DNA of 64,000 bases, from NCBI RefSeq assembly GCF_016599855.1, contig NZ_CP067041.1, positions 4,836,001 through 4,900,000 on the forward strand, given 5' to 3'. A program made the translations under genes and the position numbers. Positions 36,707 to 46,050 of this stretch are shown in pieces (the stretch's first letter is position 1; every line of letters begins with the position of its first letter). This DNA comes from Bradyrhizobium diazoefficiens. GTDB taxonomy: Bacteria > Pseudomonadota > Alphaproteobacteria > Rhizobiales > Xanthobacteraceae. Under the pieces are notes generated by a model that was not told the DNA's origin, did not search any database, and saw only the letters and a program-made list of their open reading frames with translations.

Positions 36707-37297
36707 TCATATTTGGCCGGCCGCCGCCGTATCCATGCGGCGGCGGATCAGAAGTCCACCAAAGGCCAGGAACCAGAAATAGGTCGCATATTGCGGAGCA
36801 AACGCCGCCACCACGGTCCCCGGCAGGAACACGGCAAGCGGAAACAGCGCTGCGATCAGTTGGTGGCGGAAGCCGCGCATGACGAACCACCAGAGCGTCG
36901 CATTCAGGCCGGCGATGACGGTCAGATGCAGCCCAAACAGCACGGCCACGGCGCTGCTCATGCCGTAATTGCCATAGAGGCCATTGGTCACCGGCAGGAG
37001 GACGATCGACAGCAGGAACATCAGATTGAGCAGCACGACGTGACGGCCCGCTTCCGGCTGGCGGGCGAGCCGGCGGTGATGGCTGATCCAGAACACGCCC
37101 GCGATGATAAAGCTCACGATCAGTCCGGTCACGCGCCCGGAATAAAGTTGAGCGAGATCGCTCCAGGTCGGCATGGCCTTGAACTCGCCCGCCTTCGGCA
37201 GGTCATTGGCCAGCAGCGTCATCGCGACACCAAAAATGGTGTTGCTCAGAGATTCCAGCCGGCGCATCTCGAAAAGGTCGGGTGTGGGATCGGCCAT
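36707..37297 (-). CDS. TMEM175-family (DUF1211) membrane protein, probable K+ channel
   Basis: 196 residues with about six membrane segments. The N-terminal helix has RLESLSNTIFGVAMTLL, the bacterial variant of the TMEM175 FSD motif, followed by SFIIAGVFWISHHR. Bacterial TMEM175 proteins are tetrameric potassium channels. It is divergent from the UvrD-like gene with overlapping upstream regions. Confidence 0.85.
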   Translation of the reverse strand: MADPTPDLFEMRRLESLSNTIFGVAMTLLANDLPKAGEFKAMPTWSDLAQLYSGRVTGLIVSFIIAGVFWISHHRRLARQPEAGRHVVLLNLMFLLSIVLLPVTNGLYGNYGMSSAVAVLFGLHLTVIAGLNATLWWFVMRGFRHQLIAALFPLAVFLPGTVVAAFAPQYATYFWFLAFGGLLIRRRMDTAAAGQI

Positions 37298-37424
37298 CTC
37301 TGCGAAACCGTCCGGGCTGGAACTTGAGCTGCCCCTCTCCCCTAAATCCTCAGGCGAGCCGCGTCCAGCCGCATTGCGATTCGCGAGCAGATCGCCGACT
37401 CTCGGCCTTTCACCGGGGCGATTC

Positions 37425-39482
37425 GTGACAACCTATCTGGACACGCTCAATGCGGAGCAGCGCCGCGCCGTAGAGCATGGCGTGGCCGATGGCGCGACCG
37501 TGGGCGCTCCCTTGCTCGTCATTGCCGGCGCCGGTTCAGGCAAGACAAATACGCTCGCCCACAGAGTGGCGCATCTGATCGTCGCGGGCGCCGATCCGCG
37601 CCGTATCCTGCTGATGACATTCTCCCGCCGCGCCGCCGCCGAAATGGCCGGACGCGTGGAGCGTATCGCCCGCAAGGTGCTGGGCGAGAACAACGCCGCG
37701 ATCATGCGCGATGCGTTGAGCTGGGCCGGCACCTTCCACGGCATCGGCGCGCGGCTGCTACGCGAATATGCCGAGCGGATAGGCGTCGATCCTGTCTTCA
37801 CCATCCACGACCGCGAGGATTCCGCGGACCTGATGAATCTGGTCCGGCACGAGCGCGGCCTATCGAAGACCGAGAGCCGCTTCCCGGCCAAGGGCACCTG
37901 CCTGTCGATCTACTCGCGCTGCGTCAATGCCGAACTGGAAATCGAGAAGGTGTTAGGGGCGCACTATCCCTGGTGCGCGGGCTGGGCCGCCGAGCTCAAG
38001 GGCCTGTTCGCCGCTTACGTCGGGGCCAAGCAGGCGCAGCACGTGCTCGATTACGACGACCTCCTGCTCTACTGGTCGCAGATGATGGGCGATGCGCTGA
38101 TCGCCGAGGAGATCGGCGGCCGCTTCGATCACGTGCTGGTCGACGAATATCAGGACACCAACCGCCTGCAATCCTCGATCCTGCTGGCGCTGAAGCCGGA
38201 CGGACGCGGCCTCACCGTGGTCGGCGACGACGCGCAGTCGATCTATTCGTTTCGCGCCGCGACCGTGCGCAACATCCTGGACTTCCCGCAGAGCTTCTCG
38301 CCGCGCGCGGAGATGATCACGCTGGATCGCAACTACCGCTCGACCCAACCGGTGCTCGCGGCCGCCAACGGCGTCATCGGCCTCGCACGCGAGCGCTTCA
38401 CCAAGAACCTTTGGACCGACCGCACGGCGTCGCAGAAGCCGCAGCTCGTCACCGTACACGACGAGGCCGACCAGGCGCGCTACATCGTCGAGCAGGTGCT
38501 GGCCAATCGCGAGCAAGGCGCGCTCTTGAAGCACCAGGCGGTGCTATTCCGCACCTCCTCGCATTCGGGCCCGCTCGAGATCGAACTCACCCGCCGCAAC
38601 ATCCCGTTCGTCAAGTTCGGCGGGCTGAAATTCCTCGATGCCGCGCACGTCAAGGACGTGCTGGCGCTGCTGCGCTTCGCCGAAAATCCGCGCGACCGCG
38701 TCGCGGGTTTTCGCATCCTGCATCTGCTGCCGGGCATCGGCTCCGCCACCGCGCAGCGCGTGCTGGACCAGATGTCGGAGAGCCCGGATCCGCTTGCCGC
38801 CCTGTGCGGGCTTCCCGTGCCGCCGCGCACCGGCGCAGACTGGACCGACTTCGTCCGCACCGTCGCGAATTTGCGCTACTCGGAATGGCCTGTAGATCTC
38901 GAACGCGTGCGGCTGTGGTACGAGCCGCATCTCGACCGCATCCACGAGGATTCCGAGACGCGCCGCGCCGATCTGATGCAGCTCGAGCAGATCGCGAGCG
39001 GCTATTTCTCACGCGAAAAATTCCTGACCGAGCTCACGCTCGATCCGCCGGATGCGACCAGCGACAAATCCGGCCCACCCTTGCGCGACGAGGACTATCT
39101 CATCCTCTCCACCATCCACTCGGCCAAGGGCCAGGAATGGAAATCGGTGTTCGTGCTCAACGTTGTCGACGGCTGCATGCCCTCCGATCTCGGCGCCGGC
39201 ACCAGCGCCGAATTAGAAGAGGAGCGCCGCCTGCTCTATGTCGCGATGACGCGCGCCAAGGACGATCTGCATCTCGTCGTGCCGCAGCGCTTCTTCGTCC
39301 ACGGCCAGGCCGCCAAGGGCGACCGCCACGTCTACGCCTCGCGCACCCGCTTCATTCCGGAGCAGCTGATCTATCTGTTCGAGCGCACCGCCTGGCCCAA
39401 GGCCGCTGCGGGTGCTGCACGCGCCGCGGCGCAGGGCCCGAAGATCGACATCGGGGCGCGGATGCGCGGGATGTGGCGGTAG
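37425..39482 (+). CDS. UvrD/Rep-family SF1 DNA helicase
   Basis: 685 residues. It starts VTTYLDTLNAEQRRAVEHG, followed by Q motif and Walker A IAGAGSGKTNT, Ia MTFSRRAAAEM, motif II LVDEYQDTNRLQ, motif III VVGDDAQSIYSFR, motif IV NYRS, V IHSAKGQEW and VI YVAMTRAKDDLHL. 3'-5' translocation is expected, in repair or replication. I take GTG 37425 because family similarity begins there and GGGG precedes it; the frame is open upstream to 37173 but that part overlaps the TMEM175 gene antisense. Confidence 0.9.
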   Translation: MTTYLDTLNAEQRRAVEHGVADGATVGAPLLVIAGAGSGKTNTLAHRVAHLIVAGADPRRILLMTFSRRAAAEMAGRVERIARKVLGENNAAIMRDALSWAGTFHGIGARLLREYAERIGVDPVFTIHDREDSADLMNLVRHERGLSKTESRFPAKGTCLSIYSRCVNAELEIEKVLGAHYPWCAGWAAELKGLFAAYVGAKQAQHVLDYDDLLLYWSQMMGDALIAEEIGGRFDHVLVDEYQDTNRLQSSILLALKPDGRGLTVVGDDAQSIYSFRAATVRNILDFPQSFSPRAEMITLDRNYRSTQPVLAAANGVIGLARERFTKNLWTDRTASQKPQLVTVHDEADQARYIVEQVLANREQGALLKHQAVLFRTSSHSGPLEIELTRRNIPFVKFGGLKFLDAAHVKDVLALLRFAENPRDRVAGFRILHLLPGIGSATAQRVLDQMSESPDPLAALCGLPVPPRTGADWTDFVRTVANLRYSEWPVDLERVRLWYEPHLDRIHEDSETRRADLMQLEQIASGYFSREKFLTELTLDPPDATSDKSGPPLRDEDYLILSTIHSAKGQEWKSVFVLNVVDGCMPSDLGAGTSAELEEERRLLYVAMTRAKDDLHLVVPQRFFVHGQAAKGDRHVYASRTRFIPEQLIYLFERTAWPKAAAGAARAAAQGPKIDIGARMRGMWR

Positions 39483-39577
39483 GACACACAAATGGAAACC
39501 GAGCATTTCCGGATGCCGCCTTGTCGCACGGCTTTGGTCAACTAAATGCGGTCGATCCTCCCACAGAGACCTGATCG

Positions 39578-40600
39578 ATGACCGCACCGCTCGAATTCGG
39601 ACTGGATACCTTTGGCGACGTCACCACGGATGCCACCGGCAGCATGCTCCCGCATGCGCAGGTGATCCGCAACGTTATCGACGAGGCGGTGCTCGCCGAC
39701 GAGCTCGGGCTCGACTTCATCGGGCTCGGCGAGCATCACCGCGCGGATTTTGCGATCTCCTCGCCCGAGACCGTGCTGGCAGCGATCGCATCGCGCACGA
39801 AGCGCATTCATCTCGGCTCAGCCGTGACGGTGCTGAGCTCGGATGATCCGATCCGCGTATTCCAGCGCTTTGCGACGCTCGATGCACTCTCCAACGGACG
39901 CGCCGAGGTGATCCTCGGCCGCGGCTCGTTCACGGAGTCTTTCCCGCTGTTCGGCTTCGACCTGCGCAAGTATGAAGAGCTGTTCGAGGAGAAGCTCGAC
40001 CTGTTCGCCGCGTTGCTGTCGCAGAAGCCGGTGACGTGGCAGGGCAAGCTGCGTCCGTCGCTGAAAGACCAGCTGGTCTATCCACCGGTCGAGAATGGCA
40101 GTCTGAAGACCTGGATCGGCGTCGGCGGCAGCCCGCAATCGGTGGTGCGCGCCGCGCACTACGACCTGCCCCTGATGCTCGCCATCATCGGCGGCGATCC
40201 AGCGCGCTTTGCGCCCTACGTCGATCTCTATCACCGCGCCTACAAGGAATTCGGCCGTCCGGCGCAGCCGATCGGCGTGCACTCGCCCGGCTACGTCGCC
40301 GAAACGGATGAGCAGGCGCGCCAAGAGCTGTGGCCCGACTACAAGGCGATGCGCGACCGCATCGGCCGTGAGCGCGGCTGGCCGCCGATGGGCCGCGACG
40401 AGTTCGTCAGCGAAGCCGAGCACGGCTCGCTCTATGTCGGCTCGCCGGAGACGGTCGCACGCAAGATCGCCAAGACGGCAAAGGCGCTCGGCATCACGCG
40501 CTTCCAGCTGAAATATTCGGCAGGGCCATTGCCCCACGAAAAGCTCATGACGAGCATCGAGCTCTACGGGCGCAAGGTGGTGCCGATGGTGCGGAGATGA
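39578..40600 (+). CDS. LLM-class flavin-dependent oxidoreductase (luciferase-like)
   Basis: 340 residues. It has the bacterial luciferase-like TIM barrel: FGLDTFGDV, EHHRADFAISSPETVLAAIASRTKRIHLGSAVTVL, DPIRVFQRFATLDALSNGRAEVILGRGS, and a late LYVGSPETVARKIA. The family uses FMNH2 or F420. No partner reductase is adjacent. Substrate unknown. Confidence 0.88.
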   Translation: MTAPLEFGLDTFGDVTTDATGSMLPHAQVIRNVIDEAVLADELGLDFIGLGEHHRADFAISSPETVLAAIASRTKRIHLGSAVTVLSSDDPIRVFQRFATLDALSNGRAEVILGRGSFTESFPLFGFDLRKYEELFEEKLDLFAALLSQKPVTWQGKLRPSLKDQLVYPPVENGSLKTWIGVGGSPQSVVRAAHYDLPLMLAIIGGDPARFAPYVDLYHRAYKEFGRPAQPIGVHSPGYVAETDEQARQELWPDYKAMRDRIGRERGWPPMGRDEFVSEAEHGSLYVGSPETVARKIAKTAKALGITRFQLKYSAGPLPHEKLMTSIELYGRKVVPMVRR

Positions 40601-40624
40601 TGGGGTGAGGGAGTGGGCCTTCGC

Positions 40625-40864
40625 CTACAGCCGTTTCTTGGCGAACGCCCGGCCGGACGCGGATTTCAGATATTTCTCAAAGGCAATCGCCTGCTGTTCA
40701 TCTGAGAATGCGACATAGGTTTTCAGTTCCCACGGAGTGAATTTCGAGGTGTGCGGGACTTCGCCAGCGTTATGCCTTTTGAGACGGACCCGCAGATCTG
40801 ACGTGAGACCGACGTAGTAGCGATCGGGATCGCTTTTGCTCCTGAGAATGTACACGTAGTACAT
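40625..40864 (-). CDS. Small GIY-YIG endonuclease-like protein (URI/YhbQ type)
   Basis: 79 residues, a minimal GIY-YIG domain: YYVYILRS, YYVGLTSDLRVRLKRHNAG with the catalytic Tyr and Arg, and FEKYLKSASGRAFAKKR with the metal-binding Glu. Solitary proteins of this kind are common in bacteria; their role is not clear and may be DNA repair. Confidence 0.88.
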   Translation of the reverse strand: MYYVYILRSKSDPDRYYVGLTSDLRVRLKRHNAGEVPHTSKFTPWELKTYVAFSDEQQAIAFEKYLKSASGRAFAKKRL

Positions 40865-40995
40865 TTCAGCAGCCTCGTGCCATCAACAGCCCGCCTACGC
40901 CCTGCGGGCTGCGGCGCGGCAGCCTTCGCTCGCTTCGCGCCACTGACTCTGAGCTGGCCTGCCGAGCCGAAGCTCGCGAAGCGAGCGAAGGCTGG

Positions 40996-41078
40996 TGGGG
41001 GAGGCAGGACTCGAACCTGCGAAGCCATGAGGCGGCTGATTTACAGTCAGCTCCCTTTGCCACTCGGGACACTCCCCC
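40996..41078 (-). tRNA. tRNA-Tyr (anticodon GTA)
   Basis: The minus strand reads GGGGGAGTGTCCCGAGTGGC, an anticodon loop with GTA (CTGACTGTAAATCAG), a long variable arm typical of tRNA-Tyr, GGTTCGAGTCC for the T loop, and CTCCCCC closing the acceptor. 83 nt; CCA is not encoded (the next bases are CC then AG). Confidence 0.95.
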
Positions 41079-41284
41079 GCTCGACGGCAGCACAATCGGG
41101 CCGGACCTTGCCGGCGACCGAAGACGGCCATGGAACGTGAAGGCCGCGACAGCCCGGATGGGGGCGCGACCGGGCGCGGTTATGGGCGAAGCGGTGGGGT
41201 AAAGTCAACCGAGGCGAACAGCTAAAATCGCCCTCGAAGCCAGCCAAATTGCCATATTCCAGGACCCGTGACACAAGCGAGCCC

Positions 41285-42115
41285 ATGAAGGATCGAAAAT
41301 TCGTCCCCAAGGGCCCCCGCAGCGGCTCTAAGCCCTTCAACAGGCCCGGGAAATCGGCCGGCCGACCGGCCTGGCGCGAGCGCGATTCGCACGCCGACGG
41401 CCCCGTCGTCCTGTATGGCTGGCACACCGTCACCATGGCGCTTGCCAACCCTGCGCGGCGAATCCGCAAGCTGACGCTGACGGAGAACGCCGCGCGGCGG
41501 CTTGCGGACGAAAACATCGAAACCCGCATCGCGCCCGAGATCGTCCGGCCCCAGGAGATCGACCGCCTGCTCTCGCCCGATGCCGTGCACCAGGGCCTGC
41601 TGGCGGAGGCTGATCCCCTGCCCTCGCCCGACATCGAGACATTGGCGCAGGAAGGCATGGTGCTGGTGCTCGACCAGATCACCGATCCGCACAATGTCGG
41701 CGCCATTCTGCGCTCCGCCGCGGCGTTCGCGGTCAAGGCGATCGTCACCACCGCACGGCACAGTCCGGAAGCAACCGGCGTGCTCGCGAAAGCCGCCTCC
41801 GGCGCGCTCGAGCTGGTACCGATGATCACCGTGCAAAACCTCGCGCGCGCGCTGACGGCGCTGAACGACGTTGGTTTCCAGACCGTTGGCCTCGACAGCG
41901 AAGGCAGCGAGGATCTCTCGAACGTCACACTGCGCGAGCCGCTCGCGCTGGTGCTCGGCGCTGAAGGCAAGGGCCTGCGGCAATTGACCCGCGAAACCTG
42001 CAGCGTCGTGGCGCGGCTCGACATGCCAGGCGAGATCAAGAGCCTCAACGTCTCGAACGCCGCCGTGCTCTCCCTCTATGTCGGTGCGAGCCGGCTCGGC
42101 TTGATGAAGCGCTAG
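41285..42115 (+). CDS. TrmH/RlmB-family RNA 2'-O-ribose methyltransferase
   Basis: 276 residues. A basic, disordered N-terminus precedes the substrate-binding domain (LYGWHTVTMALANPARRI) and the SPOUT catalytic domain. Motifs are LVLDQITDPHNVGAILRSAAAF, LVLGAEGKGLRQLTRETC and IPM-like GEIKSLNVSNAAVLSLY. The expected target is 23S rRNA G2251 or a tRNA position. I choose ATG 41285 (MKDRKF); ATG 41249 would add 12 non-conserved residues. Confidence 0.9.
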   Translation: MKDRKFVPKGPRSGSKPFNRPGKSAGRPAWRERDSHADGPVVLYGWHTVTMALANPARRIRKLTLTENAARRLADENIETRIAPEIVRPQEIDRLLSPDAVHQGLLAEADPLPSPDIETLAQEGMVLVLDQITDPHNVGAILRSAAAFAVKAIVTTARHSPEATGVLAKAASGALELVPMITVQNLARALTALNDVGFQTVGLDSEGSEDLSNVTLREPLALVLGAEGKGLRQLTRETCSVVARLDMPGEIKSLNVSNAAVLSLYVGASRLGLMKR

Positions 42116-42317
42116 GCGTCGTCGCGCATATCCCGACCATGCCATCGTCCGCCTGTTTTGCCCGACGGGTCAAGCGGCCTTGCGGTTTTTCGGAAAGATC
42201 GGGCTCGCACAAAGAGCCAATGCGCGATGATCGCACATCTGGATCTCATTGCGCTTCAAGTCCTTGATTTCGCTGTCCCCGGCTACTGTGCATGGGGTTG
42301 TTTTGCAGACAAAGCAA

Positions 42318-42348
42318 AGCGCCCGTCCGCATCATGCGAACGGGCGCT
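42318..42348 (-). terminator. Rho-independent terminator, hairpin AGCGCCCGT/ACGGGCGCT
   Basis: A 9-bp GC-rich stem with an inner GCAT/ATGC stem. On the minus strand TTTGCTTTG follows, fitting termination of the Tyr/Gly-rich protein gene that ends at 42372. Confidence 0.7.
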
Positions 42349-42371
42349 TCATTGGCTCAACCGATCAATGA

Positions 42372-42872
42372 TCAGTAGTAGCGGCGCAGCACACGGTGGC
42401 CGCCGTAATACGGCGCGTAGCGATGGGCGTAGCCATAGCGCGGACGGTAGCCGTAATGCGTGCGCGGCAGATAGCCGTAGCGCGGGCCGTAACCGTAGCG
42501 ATACGGACGGTAATGCGGCCGGCGATAGGGATAGGCGACCGGCGCTTCGACCGCGGCGGCACGATAGCCATAGCCGTAACCGTAATTGGCGGGCGCAACG
42601 ACCGCGTCCTCACGGTAGGTCGGATACGGCGCGAAGGCGCCCGGACCGGTGTAGGTCGGGCCCTGGTTGACGTAGTAATATTGCGTGGTCGGCTCGGCGA
42701 GGCGCTCGTAACCGTAACCATAACTATAGCCATAACCGCCGCAGCCGCTGTCACAGCCGGAATAGACCGGCGCAACCGGCTGGCACGGCGAGAAACCGCA
42801 AGCCACGGCCGGCACGCTGCCCACCAACATCACGGCAGCCGCCGCGACCAGTCCCGAAATGATCTGACGCAT
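42372..42872 (-). CDS. Secreted Gly/Tyr/Pro-rich repetitive protein
   Basis: 166 residues. A signal peptide (MRQIISGLVAAAAVMLVGSVPAVA) is followed by a low-complexity body rich in Tyr, Gly, Arg and Pro with repeated GYGYGY and RYGY units and a few Cys. AGGAGAG precedes the ATG at 42872. Such proteins are common in Bradyrhizobium and probably sit in the periplasm or envelope. No function is known. Confidence 0.75.
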   Translation of the reverse strand: MRQIISGLVAAAAVMLVGSVPAVACGFSPCQPVAPVYSGCDSGCGGYGYSYGYGYERLAEPTTQYYYVNQGPTYTGPGAFAPYPTYREDAVVAPANYGYGYGYRAAAVEAPVAYPYRRPHYRPYRYGYGPRYGYLPRTHYGYRPRYGYAHRYAPYYGGHRVLRRYY

Positions 42873-42915
42873 TACTCTCTCCTGTTGACTTCCATTTTGT
42901 TGGATTTGACGTTTC

Positions 42916-43401
42916 TTAACCCGGCGGCTTGCCGGGCATTTCTGCATGCGGCCGCGGTCGAGGGCGCCGCGGATGGTCGTTGATCTCGGGTGCGAGGATC
43001 ACCGGCGGCGGGTCGACCGGCACATCCATTTGCGGCGGCAGCGGCGCGGACGAGGCACCCCAGCTATGGTGATAGCTCTCCGCCGGCTGCGGCAATTTCC
43101 GCCTTGCAGGCGGCTCGACTTCGAGGCGGCCATAGCCGGGCTGCAAGCCCATGCTCGGATAATAATGGCCGACATCGGAGGGCTGCCGCTCCGCCACGTA
43201 GCGTCCGCCGTAGATCGTGGGCTGCACCTGGACGTTCTTGCCGAGGCCCCAGACGCCTTCGACGACGGCATAGGACGCATCGATATTGTTGATGATGATG
43301 GGCACACCCGGACGGCCGGGCACTACAATGTCGAAACCGCCGCCGGCAAAAGACGTCGCGGGCAGTCCGATCAGAAAGGCTGCAAGCGCAAGAGCGCGCA
43401 T
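42916..43401 (-). CDS. Secreted Pro-rich hypothetical protein
   Basis: 161 residues. Signal peptide MRALALAAFLIGLPATSFA, then GGFDIVVPGRPGVPIIINNIDASYAVVEGVWGL, a recognisable front of an alphaproteobacterial family of unknown function, and a proline-rich tail. It lies upstream of the Tyr-rich gene on the same strand and may share its role in the envelope. Confidence 0.7.
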   Translation of the reverse strand: MRALALAAFLIGLPATSFAGGGFDIVVPGRPGVPIIINNIDASYAVVEGVWGLGKNVQVQPTIYGGRYVAERQPSDVGHYYPSMGLQPGYGRLEVEPPARRKLPQPAESYHHSWGASSAPLPPQMDVPVDPPPVILAPEINDHPRRPRPRPHAEMPGKPPG

Positions 43402-43706
43402 GGAAAGATCCCGGTTATCCGGAACACAACCTATCGGATTGCAGCGCAGAGAGGGTTAAGGACGGCTCACTAAATTCCGGTAAGCCTAACGCGTAAGGAT
43501 CGATAGCGGCTCAAATGCCGCGAGGTGCGCTAGCCAGGCGTTAACGGGACGCAAGGCGATCACACGGCCGGAGCCCATGCGGTTGCGTGGCACAAGCGGC
43601 TCATCCTCAGCGGGCTCACGTCGATGTGACCCGGCTTGCGAGAAAATGCGGAACGACGACGGAATGTCGCACTTAGCACAGGTCCCAACAACATGGAGGA
43701 AATGCC
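43402..43706. other. Divergent intergenic region
   Basis: About 305 bp between two divergently transcribed secreted-protein genes. It should hold both promoters, but I cannot place -35/-10 elements with confidence. ATGGAGGAA just before 43707 is the RBS of the right gene. Confidence 0.4.
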
Positions 43707-44144
43707 ATGACGAGCCTGAAACTTGTTGGCTTGGCCGCAATCGTCGCGACCGCGCTGGCCACACCTGCCTTCGCACAAGCCAGGGCCGACAATTCGGCCC
43801 GCTGCACGGGGCGCCTCCAAGACCCCAATTGCCAGAATCTCGCCTCCGGCAATCCCACCACTGACCGCGGCTATCGCCGGCGGCACATGGCCCATCGGCA
43901 AGTGAATCCGAATGACGGAACACGGTCGGGCTTCTGGCCGCTCGACACGGCAGGCGCGGTGGCCGGCGCCGCCGTCGGCACCGCGGGCGCAATCGCAACC
44001 GCTCCGTTCCGCGCCATGGACAACAGCTACGCCTATGATAATCGTGGTTGGGACACCCGCACCTATGCCCAACGCAACGGCTTCGTCTGCACCCCAGGCA
44101 CCTGGATCAAGGGCGAGGACGGCCGCCGGCACGTCTGCCAATAG
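43707..44144 (+). CDS. Secreted hypothetical protein with Gly/Ala-rich segment
   Basis: 145 residues. Signal peptide MTSLKLVGLAAIVATALATPAFA, a Cys pair (CTGRLQDPNC), a glycine-alanine hydrophobic segment (TAGAVAGAAVGTAGAIATAPF) that may be a membrane helix, and CTPGTWIKGEDGRRHVCQ at the end. GGAGG lies 6 nt upstream. Family unknown to me. Confidence 0.75.
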   Translation: MTSLKLVGLAAIVATALATPAFAQARADNSARCTGRLQDPNCQNLASGNPTTDRGYRRRHMAHRQVNPNDGTRSGFWPLDTAGAVAGAAVGTAGAIATAPFRAMDNSYAYDNRGWDTRTYAQRNGFVCTPGTWIKGEDGRRHVCQ

Positions 44145-44308
44145 TCTCGCTTAGCTGGCGCGCAGGAGAACGGGCGGCCTCCTCGGGCCGCCTGTTCATG
44201 TCCGCAAGAGGCGCGCGGGTTCTGGCACTTTCCAACTAAGTCTGGTATTGCGACGCGCGGGCGGGCAGCCCGGCGCATGCCGGCCCCTGCCCGCTTCCCT
44301 AGGGCGTC

Positions 44309-44383
44309 GCCGGCTTAGCTCAGCGGTAGAGCAGCGGTTTTGTAAACCGAAGGTCGGGGGTTCAATCCCCTCAGCCGGCACCA
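44309..44383 (+). tRNA. tRNA-Thr (anticodon TGT)
   Basis: GCCGGCTTAGCTCAGCGGTA, D arm GCTC/GAGC, anticodon loop TTTGTAA (TGT), T arm GGGGGTTCAATCCCC, and the acceptor strand AGCCGGC. Discriminator A and encoded CCA. 75 nt. Confidence 0.95.
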
Positions 44384-44401
44384 GCGCTTGACGCGCATTC
44401 G

Positions 44402-44812
44402 TCAGCCTGCATTCTTCCGCGCGCTGCCCTGCTGAAGATGCTCGACGCCCGCGCCATTGATCTCCACCCACGCATGTTTCGACTGCTCGAAGACCGCCTT
44501 GATCGGCGCCGCGAAATTCGTATCGGCGATCGCACCGACCGCGACGGCGATCATCGCCGGCAGATTGTCGGCTTCCCAAAAAGCCGTCGAGCCGCAGTCG
44601 GGACAAAAATAGAAACGGACCTTCCCGCCGCTCTCGGCGGCGCGCACGTATTCCCTCGGCGTCCCTGAGATCGTGACGGTCTCTACAGGATAAAAGCCCC
44701 TACGCCGAATGGCGCGCCATTCGGAAGCGACGGCTGGGCCACCATCAAGCTCAGATCGAGTGACGAGACCGACCCAACCAGGAACGGCCGCCGCTACTTT
44801 GCCCTTGAGCAT
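44402..44812 (-). CDS. GFA-family (CENP-V/glutathione-dependent formaldehyde-activating) protein, truncated
   Basis: 136 residues. From about residue 42 it follows the GFA family: YPVETVTISGTPREYVRAAESGGKVRFYFCPDCGSTAFWE with one zinc CxxC. The N-terminal zinc ligands (CHCxxC) are absent in this frame. GGGGCTTTTATCCTG, read as GAF-(Y)-P, looks like a lost T at about 44690, and in the +1 frame NGAPFGVGAF appears upstream, which is the expected preceding segment. So the gene is probably frameshifted and the N-terminus shown is not genuine. Confidence 0.55.
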   Translation of the reverse strand: MLKGKVAAAVPGWVGLVTRSELDGGPAVASEWRAIRRRGFYPVETVTISGTPREYVRAAESGGKVRFYFCPDCGSTAFWEADNLPAMIAVAVGAIADTNFAAPIKAVFEQSKHAWVEINGAGVEHLQQGSARKNAG

Positions 44813-45084
44813 GATCTGTTGCTCCAGACTGCGACGATGCGTCCTTTGATCGCGAACAGGTCCGAACGTTCATAGCCATCCAACTGCGCCGCGATTTTCA
44901 GATCAGCCGGTGGCAGGCTCCACCATCCTGGAGGAGAGTTCGGTCCGAGGCGATCTATCGCAGCCCCCCAGAGGTTGGTCCGTTCGATCCGCTCGAAGCG
45001 GGCGGCGAGGTCGAGACCGGCAAACCTGTCGCGGTCGGCGATGAACCGCTCATGGGCGAGCACCGGGGGACGAGAGGCGGTCAT
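44794..45084 (-). CDS. Hypothetical protein, possible methyltransferase fragment
   Basis: 96 residues. FERIERTNLWGAA at 29-41 resembles the leader found before the SAM-binding motif of some class I methyltransferases, but the motif itself is missing and the rest (PPGWWSLPPADLKIAAQL...) matches nothing I know. It overlaps the broken GFA gene by 19 bp. It may be a remnant. Confidence 0.35.
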   Translation of the reverse strand: MTASRPPVLAHERFIADRDRFAGLDLAARFERIERTNLWGAAIDRLGPNSPPGWWSLPPADLKIAAQLDGYERSDLFAIKGRIVAVWSNRSCSRAK

Positions 45085-45171
45085 CGGGCGGGACTCGCGT
45101 CAAGATTCCGTCGCAAGCGCAACATAAACGCGATGCATCGCCTCCGAAACGTTTCTCCAACGGGCCCGCCG

Positions 45172-45927
45172 ATGATCACCCGACGCGCAGCTCTGGCTGC
45201 CATTACCGCACTGTTGTCCCCCCTCGCCGCACACGGCGCGCCGAGCGAGCAGTTCAACGTAACGAGCGGCGATGACAGCCTGCCGGTGTCGCGCTATGCG
45301 GCGGCAGTCGATGGAAAACGTCCTGCGGTGATCGCGCTACACGGCGCCCGCGGCGTAGAGCTCAGAGCCCGGGCCTATGAGCGCTATGCCGATGCGCTGA
45401 TGGCGCGAGGCATCGACACCTATTTTCTCCGCTACATGACGCCGGCCGACATCGCTGCGTTGACATCCGCCACGCACGAGCGCCGTGAGGCCTATGAGAC
45501 GACACGGTTCGACGGCTGGGCCGATACAGTCGCCGCCACCGTGACGGCCGTGCTTGGCCGATCCGACAGTTCGGGACTCATCGGCCTGCTCGGCTTCTCG
45601 CTCGGCAGCTACATCGCCGCCGAAGCCGCTGCGCGCGACACCCGCATCGCAGCTCTCGCAGTGCTCTATGGCGGCATGCCCCAAGGCATGGCGGCGAAGG
45701 TCACGCGCCTGCCGCCGCTCATCGCATTGCATGGCGAGGCCGACAAGAACGTCCCGATCGCGGAGGGACGGCAACTGGTTGCGCTCGGCAAATCGGTTGG
45801 CGCCGAGACCGAATTCGTGCCCTATCCGGGCAAGGCGCACGGCTTTGATTTCTCCGACACCGATCCGATGACGCCCGATGCGATTGACCGGGTCACACGG
45901 TTCTTCCAGGCCAAACTCGGAGCCTGA
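45172..45927 (+). CDS. Dienelactone hydrolase-family secreted alpha/beta hydrolase
   Basis: 251 residues. Signal peptide MITRRAALAAITALLSPLAAHG. Oxyanion region VIALHGARG, nucleophile elbow GLLGFSLGSYIA (Ser), Asp in LHGEADKNVP, and His in GKAHGFDF complete the catalytic triad. DLH-type esterases act on small lactones or esters; this one would be periplasmic. I start at ATG 45172 since the signal peptide begins there. Confidence 0.85.
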   Translation: MITRRAALAAITALLSPLAAHGAPSEQFNVTSGDDSLPVSRYAAAVDGKRPAVIALHGARGVELRARAYERYADALMARGIDTYFLRYMTPADIAALTSATHERREAYETTRFDGWADTVAATVTAVLGRSDSSGLIGLLGFSLGSYIAAEAAARDTRIAALAVLYGGMPQGMAAKVTRLPPLIALHGEADKNVPIAEGRQLVALGKSVGAETEFVPYPGKAHGFDFSDTDPMTPDAIDRVTRFFQAKLGA

Positions 45928-46050
45928 GTGCAGTTGCTCACTCCGGCTTCCTGCCACTCCGCGATATCGATGCCCTGGATGTCGGCTGCGGGGATGGTTG
46001 TCGCATCACAGATTGGATCAGAGTTCAACATGAGGTAGCATGCGCGCCGC

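Noticed and set aside
37973..39574. 533-codon frame overlapping the UvrD-like gene
   Set aside because: Arg/Ala-rich shadow in the +1 frame of a gene with all helicase motifs.
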